Shown: positions 1 through 10,729, numbered from the stretch's first letter. The stretch is 64,000 nucleotides of DNA from Xanthobacteraceae bacterium (GCA_031291445.1 JARLJA010000081.1:1-64000); one strand, 5' to 3'. Numbers and translations are program-made. The notes: generated by a model from the sequence alone, not told the origin.

Positions 1-90
1 CCGCCAACCTCACCGCAACGTGCGACCGGCTGCGCAACCCCGACCAGCTCCGCCGATCGCACGTTGCTCTACCGGCGCCTGATGGCGTAA
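1..90 (+). CDS. possible 3' end of an upstream gene (partial)
   Basis: Frame 1 is open from the window edge to a TAA at 88-90 and ends in a plausible C-terminus (LLYRRLMA). Only 29 codons are visible, so neither the family nor even coding status can be established. The other two forward frames also stay open for most of this stretch, which weakens the call. Confidence 0.2.
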   Translation, partial: PPTSPQRATGCATPTSSADRTLLYRRLMA

Positions 91-118
91 AATCCCCCGA
101 GACTCTAATCGCCGCTGG

Positions 119-1549
119 ATGAAAGTTCAGGGGCAGGTCACGCACAGTCTAACCCATCAGGTACGACTGACAGCCTTATCGCTCGCGACTTGCCACAATG
201 GGGGGGCGATTATCGCTGCCTTGGTAAGCCGCCTATGGGCAAAGGGAGGCGAACACGCGTTGGAAGCCTGCCGAATTACGTGGGAGAATCGGTATTGCGA
301 TGGCCTCAGCGACCTGATCCCTGGGCTGGTCGGGCAGATGACCGTCGCGATCGATATCGGCATCTTTAACTATGGCCAAGTATTAGCGCGGGCGTTCGGT
401 TTACCTTTTGTGATTCCTCGCAAAGATCTACCGGCCTTCTATCAACTCGAGCTTCCCGATAGCCCCGGCATCGAAGATTACGAACCACCGCCAGGCTTCA
501 CGTCGACATATCGGGGGATGTGGCTCGACAATCCAGTCGCCTGGACCTGGCCACTTGAGGTGGCCTTACGCGTTTTGGCAAAAGCAACGGACTGCCCACC
601 TAGCATACTTCGCCGACGCGCCGGCGAATTGATGCGCCGAGATGGTGGCCGCCGGCTTTTTGGGCCTGAACCGGTCAATGCCCAGCATGACCGTCTCACG
701 AGGCTTGAACTCAAGCTCCTCTTTAGACGACTGGAGGTCGTCGCAGCGTTTCGCGCCGCCCGAGAAGTTGCTGCCGAATTCGCCGCCGCCGGTCGATTCG
801 ATTGGAGCTATATTGAGCTCGTCGCTTTCCGGACTGGCGCAGCAAGCTTGGGGCTCACGAGCTTTTTCCCCACTCCACGCCCCGCGGAGATCGTAAGACC
901 CGCAATAGCCAAGTTGAAGAGGTCGGGTGAAATTGAAGCATGGCTGAACGACGATGAGACGCAACCAACGTGGCCTTCTGCTCCAGGTCGAGTAATACTC
1001 GCTTCGGTATATACATTTGAAAGAACGTCAGTTCGAGAAACGTATGTCGAGGAGGGCACCATGCTTCACGTCGCTGGGAGCCTTAATGGACCCAATCTGA
1101 GTGCGGCGTTGTGTAATTTACCTAGATCCGTGGCGCTAAATAGCATTTACTCCACCTACAGGGGAATCTCTCCCGCGGGGATTACATTCTTAGATGATGG
1201 TGTTTCAGCCTCAGTTCCCGACAACGCCATTGCATTTTGCCCGAACTTAGCTGCGACGCTTGGACTGAACGCCAAGCCTGAAGATCCTTGGACATACTAC
1301 AATGATCGCCAAGAACCTCTCGTACAAACGATATGGTGGCGGGACGGCGGTCTCAAACGCATCGACATTGACCGGAGTATCTCAGGCAGCGGCTTTGTAG
1401 TTAGCGTGGCCGCCGAGTTGTGGCCCAATATCGAATCACTGATCGAAACGGGAAGGACGATTCAGCTCTGGCGTAGCCACACTTCAAATGGTGAAACCAC
1501 CAAAGCGCCGTTTCCAAACGGCCGCGTCATTGTGCTGACCGAACAATAA
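119..1549 (+). CDS. hypothetical protein, 476 aa, accessory region
   Basis: I do not recognise this protein. It is a long uninterrupted frame whose base composition is clearly less GC-rich than the core genes downstream, with more AT-ending codons, which suggests horizontal acquisition. No signal peptide or membrane segment is evident. The N-terminal third is hydrophobic-helical (about residues 50-100), the middle (about 160-260) is rich in Arg, Ala and Glu as in helical bundles, and the C-terminal third has alternating patterns typical of beta structure. The ATG at 119 lacks a clear Shine-Dalgarno sequence and an in-frame stop lies at 80-82, so the start could be further in (for example Met74). 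It sits next to another unrecognised gene and a gene fragment in what looks like an acquired patch. Confidence 0.6.
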   Translation: MKVQGQVTHSLTHQVRLTALSLATCHNGGAIIAALVSRLWAKGGEHALEACRITWENRYCDGLSDLIPGLVGQMTVAIDIGIFNYGQVLARAFGLPFVIPRKDLPAFYQLELPDSPGIEDYEPPPGFTSTYRGMWLDNPVAWTWPLEVALRVLAKATDCPPSILRRRAGELMRRDGGRRLFGPEPVNAQHDRLTRLELKLLFRRLEVVAAFRAAREVAAEFAAAGRFDWSYIELVAFRTGAASLGLTSFFPTPRPAEIVRPAIAKLKRSGEIEAWLNDDETQPTWPSAPGRVILASVYTFERTSVRETYVEEGTMLHVAGSLNGPNLSAALCNLPRSVALNSIYSTYRGISPAGITFLDDGVSASVPDNAIAFCPNLAATLGLNAKPEDPWTYYNDRQEPLVQTIWWRDGGLKRIDIDRSISGSGFVVSVAAELWPNIESLIETGRTIQLWRSHTSNGETTKAPFPNGRVIVLTEQ

Positions 1550-1590
1550 TAATTGTGACCGCATAGTTCGGGAGGCAATTGTTCTGAAGA

Positions 1591-1774
1591 CGCTTCCCAA
1601 ACCCCGCCCCCATCAGGAGACGCCGTCCGTGCCCCACCGCATCCTCGTGTTCTACGGCTCCTACCGTTCCGACCGCTTAGGGATCCGGCTCGCGCATTTC
1701 GTCGTCGAGGGACTGCGCGCGCGGCGAGGACGCCGAGCTGATCGACGCCAAGGCGGTCGGGCTGCCGATGCTCG
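1591..1774 (+). pseudogene. truncated 5' copy of NADPH-dependent FMN reductase gene
   Basis: This stretch repeats the upstream region, ribosome-binding site (AGGAGA at 1615), GTG start (1629) and first ~48 codons of the intact gene at 2637, with scattered substitutions. A 2-base deletion in the GCGCGC run near 1723 shifts the frame, so the peptide begins VPHRILVFYGSYRSDRLGIR as in the intact protein and then goes out of frame, stopping at 1797-1799. Homology ends abruptly at about 1774. With the second copy at 2598-2784 it forms a direct repeat of about 185 bp that brackets the 212-aa gene at 1812. Confidence 0.85.
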
Positions 1775-1811
1775 GATATTTCGACGAGCTGACATTTGAG
1801 GAGACAATAGG

Positions 1812-2450
1812 ATGCCTCGTTTGAAGGAATGGAAAAGTAAACGGAAGCTACTTAGAGATTTGAAACGATACCGATGGCGGGTCTGGTTTTCGAACGAACG
1901 GAAGAAAAAGAGAACTGGCCTTGAAGAGATAATCAGGGATGCCGTGGGGGGAAACACCTTTCGGGCTTTTAGATGCAATGGCAAAAATAAGCCTTCCGAA
2001 GTCTTCCGAGAGTGGGCGCAGAGGGCGCTGTCCAAGAGGACGCTCGATGAGCTGTCCAAAGTAAGGTCTCAGCGGAAGTACGACGAATGGTTGTGGCGCC
2101 TCGTAAGAAATTTTCAAAAAGAATGGAATTCCAAAATGCGCCCGATACCGTACGGGCCGCATGTAAAGCTAGTCAATCTACTCGTAAAATTCCTGTGCAC
2201 ATCCGATGTGATAGATCAAACCAAAATCCGCCGATTCATATGGTTTCTCCACGTGCCTTTAGATAGCTACACGATTGCGGCAGTAAGAAAAATTGTTGCA
2301 GTCGGGCCCATTCGCAAGAATGCAACCATGGGGTTCATCAAGTCCAGAGAGCTGTACGATACCCTTCAGCTTGAAATACGAACCATAGCGAGGAAGGCGA
2401 AGGTGCCTCCAATAGCTCTTGACTGCCTTGCGTGGGATAGCCGTCACTAG
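1812..2450 (+). CDS. hypothetical protein, 212 aa, between direct repeats
   Basis: The product is unrecognised: a very basic N-terminus (Lys/Arg/Trp-rich, residues 1-40), no signal peptide and no membrane span. GC content is strikingly lower than in the flanking core genes (many AAA, AAT, ATA codons), a sign of recent transfer. It is preceded by GAGGAGA ending about 7 bases before the ATG, a good ribosome-binding site. The gene is bracketed by a broken and an intact copy of the FMN reductase 5' end, so it probably arrived as cargo of an insertion that rebuilt the target gene. The basic N-terminus would suit nucleic-acid binding, but no motif supports that. Confidence 0.65.
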   Translation: MPRLKEWKSKRKLLRDLKRYRWRVWFSNERKKKRTGLEEIIRDAVGGNTFRAFRCNGKNKPSEVFREWAQRALSKRTLDELSKVRSQRKYDEWLWRLVRNFQKEWNSKMRPIPYGPHVKLVNLLVKFLCTSDVIDQTKIRRFIWFLHVPLDSYTIAAVRKIVAVGPIRKNATMGFIKSRELYDTLQLEIRTIARKAKVPPIALDCLAWDSRH

Positions 2451-2597
2451 CAGGACACGGTGAGACATTCGATCGCCGACCTCTGGCATGGCCGTGGACT
2501 TCCGTTTGCCGCAGACGCGCGTCGGCCGCTGCGTATCGCAAGGCCCGCGCTGTCCCTGGTCTGCCCCGGCCCTCCCCATCCCGCCGCTCGTGCGCTA

Positions 2598-2784
2598 CGC
2601 TTCCCAAAACCCCGCCCCCGTCAGGAGACCCCCGCCGTGCCCCACCGCATCCTCGTGTTCTACGGCTCCTACCGCTCCGATCGCTTAGGCATCCGGCTCG
2701 CGCAGTTCGTTGTCGAGGGGCTGCGCGCGCGCGGCGAGGACGCCGAGCTGATCGACGCCAAGGCGATCGGGCTGCCGATGCTCG
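2598..2784 (+). repeat. second copy of the ~185-bp direct repeat
   Basis: It matches 1591-1774 from CGCTTCCCAA through the first ~48 codons of the flavin reductase. Differences are around a dozen substitutions plus small indels, too many for a fresh target-site duplication, so either the event is old or the repaired 5' end came from a different allele. Confidence 0.85.
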
Positions 2785-3227
2785 ACCGCATGTACAAGGA
2801 ATATCCGAAAGGCACAGCGCCGGCGGCGCTGGAACGGCTCGCCGACCAGATCAAGGGCGCCGACGGCTTCGTCTTCATCACCGGCGAATACAACTGGGGC
2901 GTCCAGCCGGGCCTGAAGAACCTCACCGACCATTTCCTGGAGGAGTGGTTCTGGCGGCCGGCGGCGATCGCGAGCTATTCGGCCGGCCGCTTCGCCGGCG
3001 CGCGGGCCGCCACCGCCTGGCACGGCACGCTGTCGGAAATGGGCATGGTGGTGGTGTCGAGCACCATCGCGGCGGGGCCGATCGGCCAGACGCTGACGGC
3101 GGACGGCAAGCCGACCGGCGACGGCGGCAAGGCGCTGGAGCACGCGTTTCCGCGCTTCGCCGACGACCTGATGTGGTGGATCGAGGCGGCGAAGGCGCAG
3201 CGGGCGCGGAAGGCGCCGCCGTATTGA
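2637..3227 (+). CDS. NADPH-dependent FMN reductase (flavodoxin-like fold)
   Basis: The 196-aa product has the pattern of the NADPH-dependent FMN reductase / chromate-azo reductase family: an N-terminal strand and phosphate loop for FMN (ILVFYGSYRSDRLG), then the FITGEYNWG segment that corresponds to the family's 'PEYN' flavin motif with Gly in place of Pro, followed by LKNLTDHF. Such enzymes are soluble and transfer electrons from NAD(P)H via FMN to quinones, metals or azo compounds; the physiological substrate cannot be read from sequence. I chose GTG 2637 rather than the longer upstream frame because AGGAGA lies 9 bases before it and the family fold starts right there. Confidence 0.85.
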   Translation: MPHRILVFYGSYRSDRLGIRLAQFVVEGLRARGEDAELIDAKAIGLPMLDRMYKEYPKGTAPAALERLADQIKGADGFVFITGEYNWGVQPGLKNLTDHFLEEWFWRPAAIASYSAGRFAGARAATAWHGTLSEMGMVVVSSTIAAGPIGQTLTADGKPTGDGGKALEHAFPRFADDLMWWIEAAKAQRARKAPPY

Positions 3228-3270
3228 GGGGGCGCGGAAAGTCCGGTGACGCTGCGGCCCCCACCACCCT

Positions 3271-3383
3271 CGTCATTGCCGGGCATCCGCGGGCTTGACC
3301 CGCGGACCCGGCAATCCACTCTTCGCTTTGCAGCGACCGCCCAAAAGCGTGGACCCGCGGGTCAAGCCCGCGGGTGACGCGGA
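3271..3383. repeat. intergenic palindromic repeat, copy 1
   Basis: Large imperfect hairpin: a left arm CGTCATTGCCGGG.. with inner palindrome CCGCGGGCTTGACCCGCGG, a TCCACTCTT box, a ~20-base variable loop, then the reverse-complement arm ending GGGTGACGCGGA. It lies in the 487-bp gap 3228-3714, which otherwise holds only copy 2 and the promoter region of the oxidoreductase. Confidence 0.9.
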
Positions 3384-3511
3384 ATGGGAGGCGGCGTCAG
3401 CCATCGACCGCGGCCGATTGCCCGCGGGTGACGCGGAATATGACGCGGCGCCTGCGGTCAGAACACGGCGCATCTCCGATTTCATCGTATTGCCGGGCTT
3501 GGCCCATCTCC

Positions 3512-3610
3512 TCGTCATGGCCGGGCATCCGCGGGCTTGACCCGCGGACCCGGCCATCCACGCTTTTCTTCGGAGCGCGGGTGGCAAAGCGTGGACCCGC
3601 GCGTCACGCG
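3512..3610. repeat. intergenic palindromic repeat, copy 2
   Basis: Same organisation as the copy at 3271 but with TCATGGCCGGGC at the outer arm and a partly eroded right arm (GTGGACCCGCGCGTCACGCG). Confidence 0.85.
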
Positions 3611-3714
3611 AAATGTGAGTTCCCGTCGCGCGCTGCTGACGCGAATGTCATCCGGCCCGCCCGCACGCAGGTGCTAGGTTGACGCACGCCGGAGGGCGAG
3701 AGCGGAGATCGGTG

Positions 3715-6027
<2,313 letters not shown>

Positions 6028-6106
6028 GTATCGCCTGAGCGCCGGAGGCCAGTCGATCGCAAGCGTTGCGTCCTATTCCGCCTCACCCGCGCGTTGCCAC
6101 ACATTC

Positions 6107-6135
6107 CGCGTCACCCGCGGGCTCGACCCGCGACA
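6107..6135. repeat. half-copy of the intergenic palindrome
   Basis: Only the GCGTCACCCGCGGGCTCGACCCGCG arm is left. It is one of three repeats that fill the 682-bp gap 6028-6709, where I see no gene apart from the promoter zone of the 6710 gene. Confidence 0.6.
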
Positions 6136-6199
6136 TTCACACATCTCGTAGTGGTCCTGAATATGTCGTCCAGGAGCTTCGTTTTCGGGCAGTGACCTG

Positions 6200-6358
6200 T
6201 TCCCTCCCCCCTTGTGGGGGAGGGTTAGGGAGGGGGGTGATGGAGAAGCCGCAGCGCGACTTGCTCGCTCCTTCCGCCCTCACATCAGCCCTCACATCAA
6301 TTTCAGAGTTTGCGGCTTACCCCCCTCCCCGGCCCTCCCCCACAAGGGGGGAGGGAGT
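6200..6358. mobile_element. MITE-like element with ~39-bp terminal inverted repeats
   Basis: The left end (TCCCTCCCCCCTTGTGGGGG, then AGGGTTAGGGAGGGGGG) is matched by a reverse-complement right end at about 6319-6358 with few mismatches. The ~80-bp interior encodes nothing. This is the structure of a non-autonomous miniature element; no transposase is nearby. Confidence 0.7.
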
Positions 6359-6413
6359 GCGCAACACATCGTCTCCTTCTCGGTCGACGGATCGATACGT
6401 GTGAATCCAGTAG

Positions 6414-6513
6414 GGCTCGACCCGCGGGTCCACTCTTTAGGGCCTCGCGACGTGGCAAAGCGTGGATTGCCGGGTCCGCGGGTCAAGCCCGCGGATGCCC
6501 GGCAACGACGCGG
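6414..6513. repeat. intergenic palindromic repeat, copy 3 (inverted orientation)
   Basis: Reads GGCTCGACCCGCGGGTCCAC, loop with GCGACGTGGCAAAG, then GTGGATTGCCGGGTCCGCGG and GGATGCCCGGCAACGACGCGGA. The arms are in swapped order relative to copy 1. The loop GGGCCTCGCGACGTGGCAAA is shared in inverse with copy 4 at 9007. Confidence 0.8.
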
Positions 6514-6709
6514 AAACCGAAAGAGGCGCCGCGGTCGATCGCTGGCACCACGCCATCTTCCGCATCACCGTCCCCTCCCCCGCCCCCCTCTTCTCCCCTG
6601 ACGCCGGCCCGCCAATCCGCTATCGTCCACCCCGGCCGCGGCCATAAATCCTCCCGGGATCGGTCATAATGTGCGCGGCATCGCGGCCAGGAAGCCAAGG
6701 GGAATTCAC

Positions 6710-8644
6710 GTGTCTGAACGACGTCCGTCTGCCCGCGCCGTGCGCGCCCCGCTGAAACTCGCCGCGGCCTGTCTCGCGCTATTCGCCACGCTCGCCACCG
6801 CGCAGGCCCAGACCCCGGGCGGCGGGCGCTGCGGGGACGCCGCCGATTTCGCCTTCCTGCCGGCGCCGCTCGTGCCCTGGAAGGGCGCGCCGCTGCGCGT
6901 CGTGCTCACCGCCGAGCAGCCGTTCGACGCCGAGTTCACCCTGACGGCGCCCGACGGCAGCGTCGCCGCCCGCTCCCACGAGCGCCACGGCGGCCCGCCG
7001 TATTTCTGGTACGCCGAGGTCGCGACGCCTGCCGCCGGGACCTGGCACGCGACGCTGTCGCGCGGCGGCGACTGCCCGCCGATCGCCCGCGACATCGCGG
7101 TGCGCGACAGCGAGGGGCCACGGCCGGGCGCGACGGCGGGCAGCGTCTGGCCGCTGCGCAACGCCTGGAACCGGGGCACCGAGAACCTCTATTCGGCGTG
7201 GATCGAGAAGCTGTTCGACGCGCCGTTCGACGACGCGCCGTCGTGGAAGGCGCTGCACGAGGTGCTGCGCGACCGCAACCGCAACGTGCTGTTCGACTAT
7301 CTCGGGCTGCGCGAGGACGAGATCGGCCAGATCGTCCGCCCCGACTGCGCCGACCTGCCGTATTTCCTGCGCGCCTATTTCGCCTTCAAGATGGGACTGC
7401 CGTTCGGCTTCTCGAAGTGCACCCGCGGCGGCGGCGGCCAGCCGCCGAAATGCGGGCCATGGCTCAACATCCAGACCGTGGACGCGGTGCGCGCCGCGCC
7501 GAAGCCGGCCGAGGCGTCGCCCGACCAGGCCGCTGATGCCCAGGCCGCGCCGGCGGCGCCAGCGCCGAAGCTGGGGCTGGTCGGCGCGTTCGGCAAGCTC
7601 TTGTTCGCCGCCGGCGACAGCGTGCATTCCGGCACCGCGCGGGCGCCCAACGCCGACGACAACACCGACTACTATCCGGTGCCGCTGTCGGAGGCGACGC
7701 TGCGGCCGGGCGCGACCTATGTCGACCCCTACGGCCACGTGCTGGTGCTGTCGAAGCGGGTGGCGCAGACCACTGATGCGCCGGGGCTGTTCTTCGCCGT
7801 CGACGCCCAGCCCGACGGCACGGTGGCGCGCAAGCGCTATTGGCGCGGCAACTTCCTGTTCGTGCAGGACCCGAGCCTCGGCAGCCCCGGCTTCAAGCGC
7901 TTCCGCCCCATCGTCGCCGGGGCGAACGGCGCGCTGCGGCGGCTGACCAACGCCGAGATCGCCAAGAACCCGAACTACTCCGACTTCTCGCTGGAGCAGT
8001 CGAAGCTCGACATGGAGGCGTTCTACGACAAGATGGACGACGTGATGTCGCCGACCCCGCTCGATCCGGTGCGCGCCATGAAGGACGCCATCGATTCGCT
8101 GGAGGAGCAGGTCAAGACCCGCGTGGTCTCGGTGGAGAACGGCCGCAAGTTCATGCTCACCGGGCGCACCGCCGAGATGCCCGACGGCCCGGCGATCTTC
8201 GAGACCAGCGGCGCGTGGGAGGATTTCGCCACGCCGGCGCGCGACCTGCGGCTCCTGATCGCCATCGACGTGGTGCGCAAGTTTCCCGAGCGCGTGGTGC
8301 GACGGCCGGAGCGCTTCGCCATGCCGATGGGCCGCAGCCCCGCCGACGTGGAGCGCGAGCTGCAGGGCGTGCTGGCGTCCGAACTCGCGGCGCGCAAATT
8401 CGCCTATACCCGCACCGACGGCTCGCCCTGGACGCTGGCGCTCAAGGACGTCATCGACCGCGCGCCGCTGCTGGAGATGGCCTACAACGTCAACGACTGC
8501 GTCGAGCTGCGCTGGGGCGCCGAGCCGAAGACCGACGAGGCCGCGACCTGCAAGCGCACCGCGCCGGAGGCGCAGCGCGCCCGGATGACGCGCTTCCGGC
8601 CCTGGTTCCACGACCGCCGCCGGCCGGCGCGGGGGGTGGGCTAG
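6710..8644 (+). CDS. secreted protein, possible NlpC/P60-like cysteine hydrolase
   Basis: The 644-aa product begins with a clear signal peptide (hydrophobic ALFATLATAQAQ, cleavage near residue 34), so it is periplasmic or exported. An immunoglobulin-like segment (about 50-130) precedes a helical region. Cys213 starts an amphipathic helix (PDCADLPYFLRAYFAF) and His343 sits in a strand (VDPYGHVLVLSK): the order and spacing of a Cys-His pair in NlpC/P60 or transglutaminase papain-like folds, separated here by an Ala/Pro-rich insert (about 265-290). I infer a cell-wall or peptide hydrolase, without a family-level match. GTG 6710 is chosen because AGGGGAA precedes it and the signal peptide follows at once. 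A small membrane protein gene starts 15 bases after the stop, so the two are likely cotranscribed. Confidence 0.7.
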   Translation: MSERRPSARAVRAPLKLAAACLALFATLATAQAQTPGGGRCGDAADFAFLPAPLVPWKGAPLRVVLTAEQPFDAEFTLTAPDGSVAARSHERHGGPPYFWYAEVATPAAGTWHATLSRGGDCPPIARDIAVRDSEGPRPGATAGSVWPLRNAWNRGTENLYSAWIEKLFDAPFDDAPSWKALHEVLRDRNRNVLFDYLGLREDEIGQIVRPDCADLPYFLRAYFAFKMGLPFGFSKCTRGGGGQPPKCGPWLNIQTVDAVRAAPKPAEASPDQAADAQAAPAAPAPKLGLVGAFGKLLFAAGDSVHSGTARAPNADDNTDYYPVPLSEATLRPGATYVDPYGHVLVLSKRVAQTTDAPGLFFAVDAQPDGTVARKRYWRGNFLFVQDPSLGSPGFKRFRPIVAGANGALRRLTNAEIAKNPNYSDFSLEQSKLDMEAFYDKMDDVMSPTPLDPVRAMKDAIDSLEEQVKTRVVSVENGRKFMLTGRTAEMPDGPAIFETSGAWEDFATPARDLRLLIAIDVVRKFPERVVRRPERFAMPMGRSPADVERELQGVLASELAARKFAYTRTDGSPWTLALKDVIDRAPLLEMAYNVNDCVELRWGAEPKTDEAATCKRTAPEAQRARMTRFRPWFHDRRRPARGVG

Positions 8645-8659
8645 CGGAGCGGACAGTCG

Positions 8660-8935
8660 ATGGCGCGGATCCGACCGCCGCAGGCCGGGATCGACGACGG
8701 ACGCGCGGCCGCGGCGGCGGCGCGCCGCGACGCGGTGGCGCGGGCCGAGGCCGCGGAGCACACCCAGGGGCCGCTGACCGACAAGGCGGTGGCGGTGATC
8801 CTCGCCGCCCTCGCGGTGCTGCTCGTGCTCGGCTACCTGTTCGTCAGCAAGCTGATGGACATTTCCCAGGAAGAGGACTGCATGCTGGCGCAGCGCCGCG
8901 ACTGCGCCGGCGCGGGCGTGCCGCTGGAGCGGTAG
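8660..8935 (+). CDS. small single-pass membrane protein, 91 aa
   Basis: A charged, Ala/Arg-rich N-terminus (1-42) leads to one strong membrane helix (AVAVILAALAVLLVLGYLFV, about 44-63) and a short tail with two cysteines (DCMLAQRRDC). Positive charge before the helix favours N-in topology, placing the cysteines in the periplasm, where a disulfide is possible. It lies 15 bp downstream of the putative periplasmic hydrolase gene, suggesting a membrane partner or anchor. No family recognised. Confidence 0.65.
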   Translation: MARIRPPQAGIDDGRAAAAAARRDAVARAEAAEHTQGPLTDKAVAVILAALAVLLVLGYLFVSKLMDISQEEDCMLAQRRDCAGAGVPLER

Positions 8936-9006
8936 GGGGGGCGAGAGAGTGGGGCGGAAGATGCGACAACGTCAGCGATCGACCGCGGCATCACTCCGTT
9001 CTCAGC

Positions 9007-9099
9007 TTCATTGCCGGGCTTGACCCGGCAATCCACGCTTTGCCACGTCGCGAGGCCCTAAAGAGTGGACCCGCGGATCAAGTCCGCAGGTGACGCGGA
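9007..9099. repeat. intergenic palindromic repeat, copy 4
   Basis: CATTGCCGGGCTTGACCCGG arm, TCCACGCTT box, loop with TGCCACGTCGCGAGGCCC, and right arm ending GCAGGTGACGCGGA. It occupies most of the 320-bp gap 8936-9255; nothing else is seen there. Confidence 0.85.
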
Positions 9100-9255
9100 G
9101 TGTGTGGCGACGCTCGCGATCGACCGCGCCGCCTCTCGGCTTCCCCCCTGAACCCCTCGCGCCGGAACCGCGACCAATGCTACGCTGGCATGGTCGCGCC
9201 GGGGACCGCGCCGGCGCGAGCGCAGGTCCCTCCGGCGCGCAGGAGACAAACCACC

Positions 9256-10197
9256 GTGCGCCTGCCGATCCGCCTCATTGCCCTCTGCCTTCTGGTGGCC
9301 GCCGCCGCGCCCGCCTTCGCCGCCGCCCAGAAGGACCACGACGACTGCAACTCCACCGATGTGGAGCGCAACATCGCCGGCTGCACCCGCGTGGCGGAAG
9401 ACACCAGCGAAAGCGACAAGGTCCGCGCCATCGCCTATGTCGGCCGGGCGCTCGCCCTCGACCGCAAGGGCGAGCGAGACCGCGCCATGGCCGACCTCAC
9501 CGCGGCGATCCGGCTCAACCCCAACGACAGCCTCGCCTTCAGCGACCGCGGCATCCTGTGGCGCGAGACAGGCGACGTCGACCGCGCCATCGCCGATTTC
9601 ACCGAGGCGCTGCGGCTCAGCCCGCTGCCGCATTCCGACCTCGCCGGGCCCGGCCACGTCAACGTCTACGCCAACCGCGCGCTGGCGTGGTGGGCCAAGG
9701 GCGACCTCGACCACGCGCTGGCGGATTTCGACGCCGCGCTGGCGCAGGACCCGAAAGACGTCGAGGCGCGCTACCACCGCGCCCAGATCCGGATGGCGCG
9801 GCGCGACCTGGTCGACGCGGTCGCCGACCTCGACGCGGTGATCGCGCTCGACCCCGCCATCGCCGACGCCCACTACCTGCGCGGCGCCGCGCATTACGAC
9901 CTCTACATGTACGCTCGCCCGTGGCTCGATCCCCGCGACCTCGACCTCGCCATCGCCGACTTCAGCGACGTCATCGCCCGCAACCCGACGCGCGCCGCGG
10001 CCTATTTCGCCCGCGGCCTTGCCTACACCATCGCCGCCGACCACCCCCGCGCCATCGCCGACCTCACCAGGGCGGTCGAGCTCAATCCGGTCGACACCGA
10101 CGCGGTCGCGGCGCTGAAGGCGCTCAAGCCGGACTACCAGCCGCCGCGCAACCCGGTGGCCGACTGGGCCGACCAGACGCCGAAGGGGGAGAAGTAG
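9256..10197 (+). CDS. secreted tetratricopeptide-repeat protein
   Basis: The 313-aa product has a signal peptide (LIALCLLVAAAAPAFAAAQ) followed by a cysteine pair (DCN...GCTRV) and tandem TPR units with the usual pattern of Tyr/Phe, Ala and Pro at helix turns (AIADFTEALRLSP, ALADFDAALAQDP, AVADLDAVIALDP, AIADFSDVIARNP, AIADLTRAVELNP). TPR proteins serve as protein-binding scaffolds; this one should act in the periplasm, partner unknown. The GTG at 9256 is preceded by AGGAGA with 9-base spacing and begins the signal peptide directly, so the longer upstream frame is not used. Confidence 0.8.
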   Translation: MRLPIRLIALCLLVAAAAPAFAAAQKDHDDCNSTDVERNIAGCTRVAEDTSESDKVRAIAYVGRALALDRKGERDRAMADLTAAIRLNPNDSLAFSDRGILWRETGDVDRAIADFTEALRLSPLPHSDLAGPGHVNVYANRALAWWAKGDLDHALADFDAALAQDPKDVEARYHRAQIRMARRDLVDAVADLDAVIALDPAIADAHYLRGAAHYDLYMYARPWLDPRDLDLAIADFSDVIARNPTRAAAYFARGLAYTIAADHPRAIADLTRAVELNPVDTDAVAALKALKPDYQPPRNPVADWADQTPKGEK

Positions 10198-10240
10198 GGG
10201 GCGGCTGCGGATCAGCGCACAGCCCCTCTCCGATTTCCGC

Positions 10241-10352
10241 TTCATTGCCGGGCATCCGCGGGCTTGACCCGCGGACCCGGCAATCCACTCTTCACTTCCG
10301 GGCAACAGCCCCAAAGCGTAGACCCGCGGGTCAAGCCCGCGGGTGACGCGGA
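10241..10352. repeat. intergenic palindromic repeat, copy 5 (array)
   Basis: Full-size unit with both CCGCGGGCTTGACCCGCGG inner palindromes. It is the first of three units in the 532-bp gap 10198-10729, linked by a repeated spacer (GATCAGCGCACGGCGCCTCT), so spacer and hairpin were amplified together. Confidence 0.9.
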
Positions 10353-10400
10353 GGATGAGGCAACGCCTGTGATCAGCGCACGGCGCCTCTCCAATTTCTG

Positions 10401-10513
10401 CGTCATTGCCGGGCATCCGCGGGCTTGACCCGCGGACCCGGCAATCCACGCTTTCCTTGGCAGCGACTGCCGCAAAGGGTGGACCCACGGATCAAGTCCG
10501 CGGGTGACGCGGA
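10401..10513. repeat. intergenic palindromic repeat, copy 6 (array)
   Basis: Full-size unit, 48 bases after copy 5; the right arm has two substitutions (CCCACGGATCAAGTCCGCGG). Confidence 0.9.
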
Positions 10514-10544
10514 AAACTCGGCGACGCAGCGGCTCCCACCCACC

Positions 10545-10640
10545 TCGTCATTGCCGGGCTTGACCCGGCAATCCACGCTTCTCTTGGCAGCGTCAGCCCC
10601 AAAGCGTGGACCCGCGGGTCGAGCCCGCGGGTGACGCAGC
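10545..10640. repeat. intergenic palindromic repeat, copy 7 (array)
   Basis: Short-arm unit (TTGCCGGGCTTGACCCGGCA) with a standard right arm; it ends 90 bp before the GIY-YIG gene. Confidence 0.9.
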
Positions 10641-10729
10641 ATGCGGGACAAGCACCGTTATAAATAATTGCGAGATACTCTTCTTTCGCTGTAGGATTGC
10701 ATCCGGTCTTCCCCGCGGCATTCTCGCCC

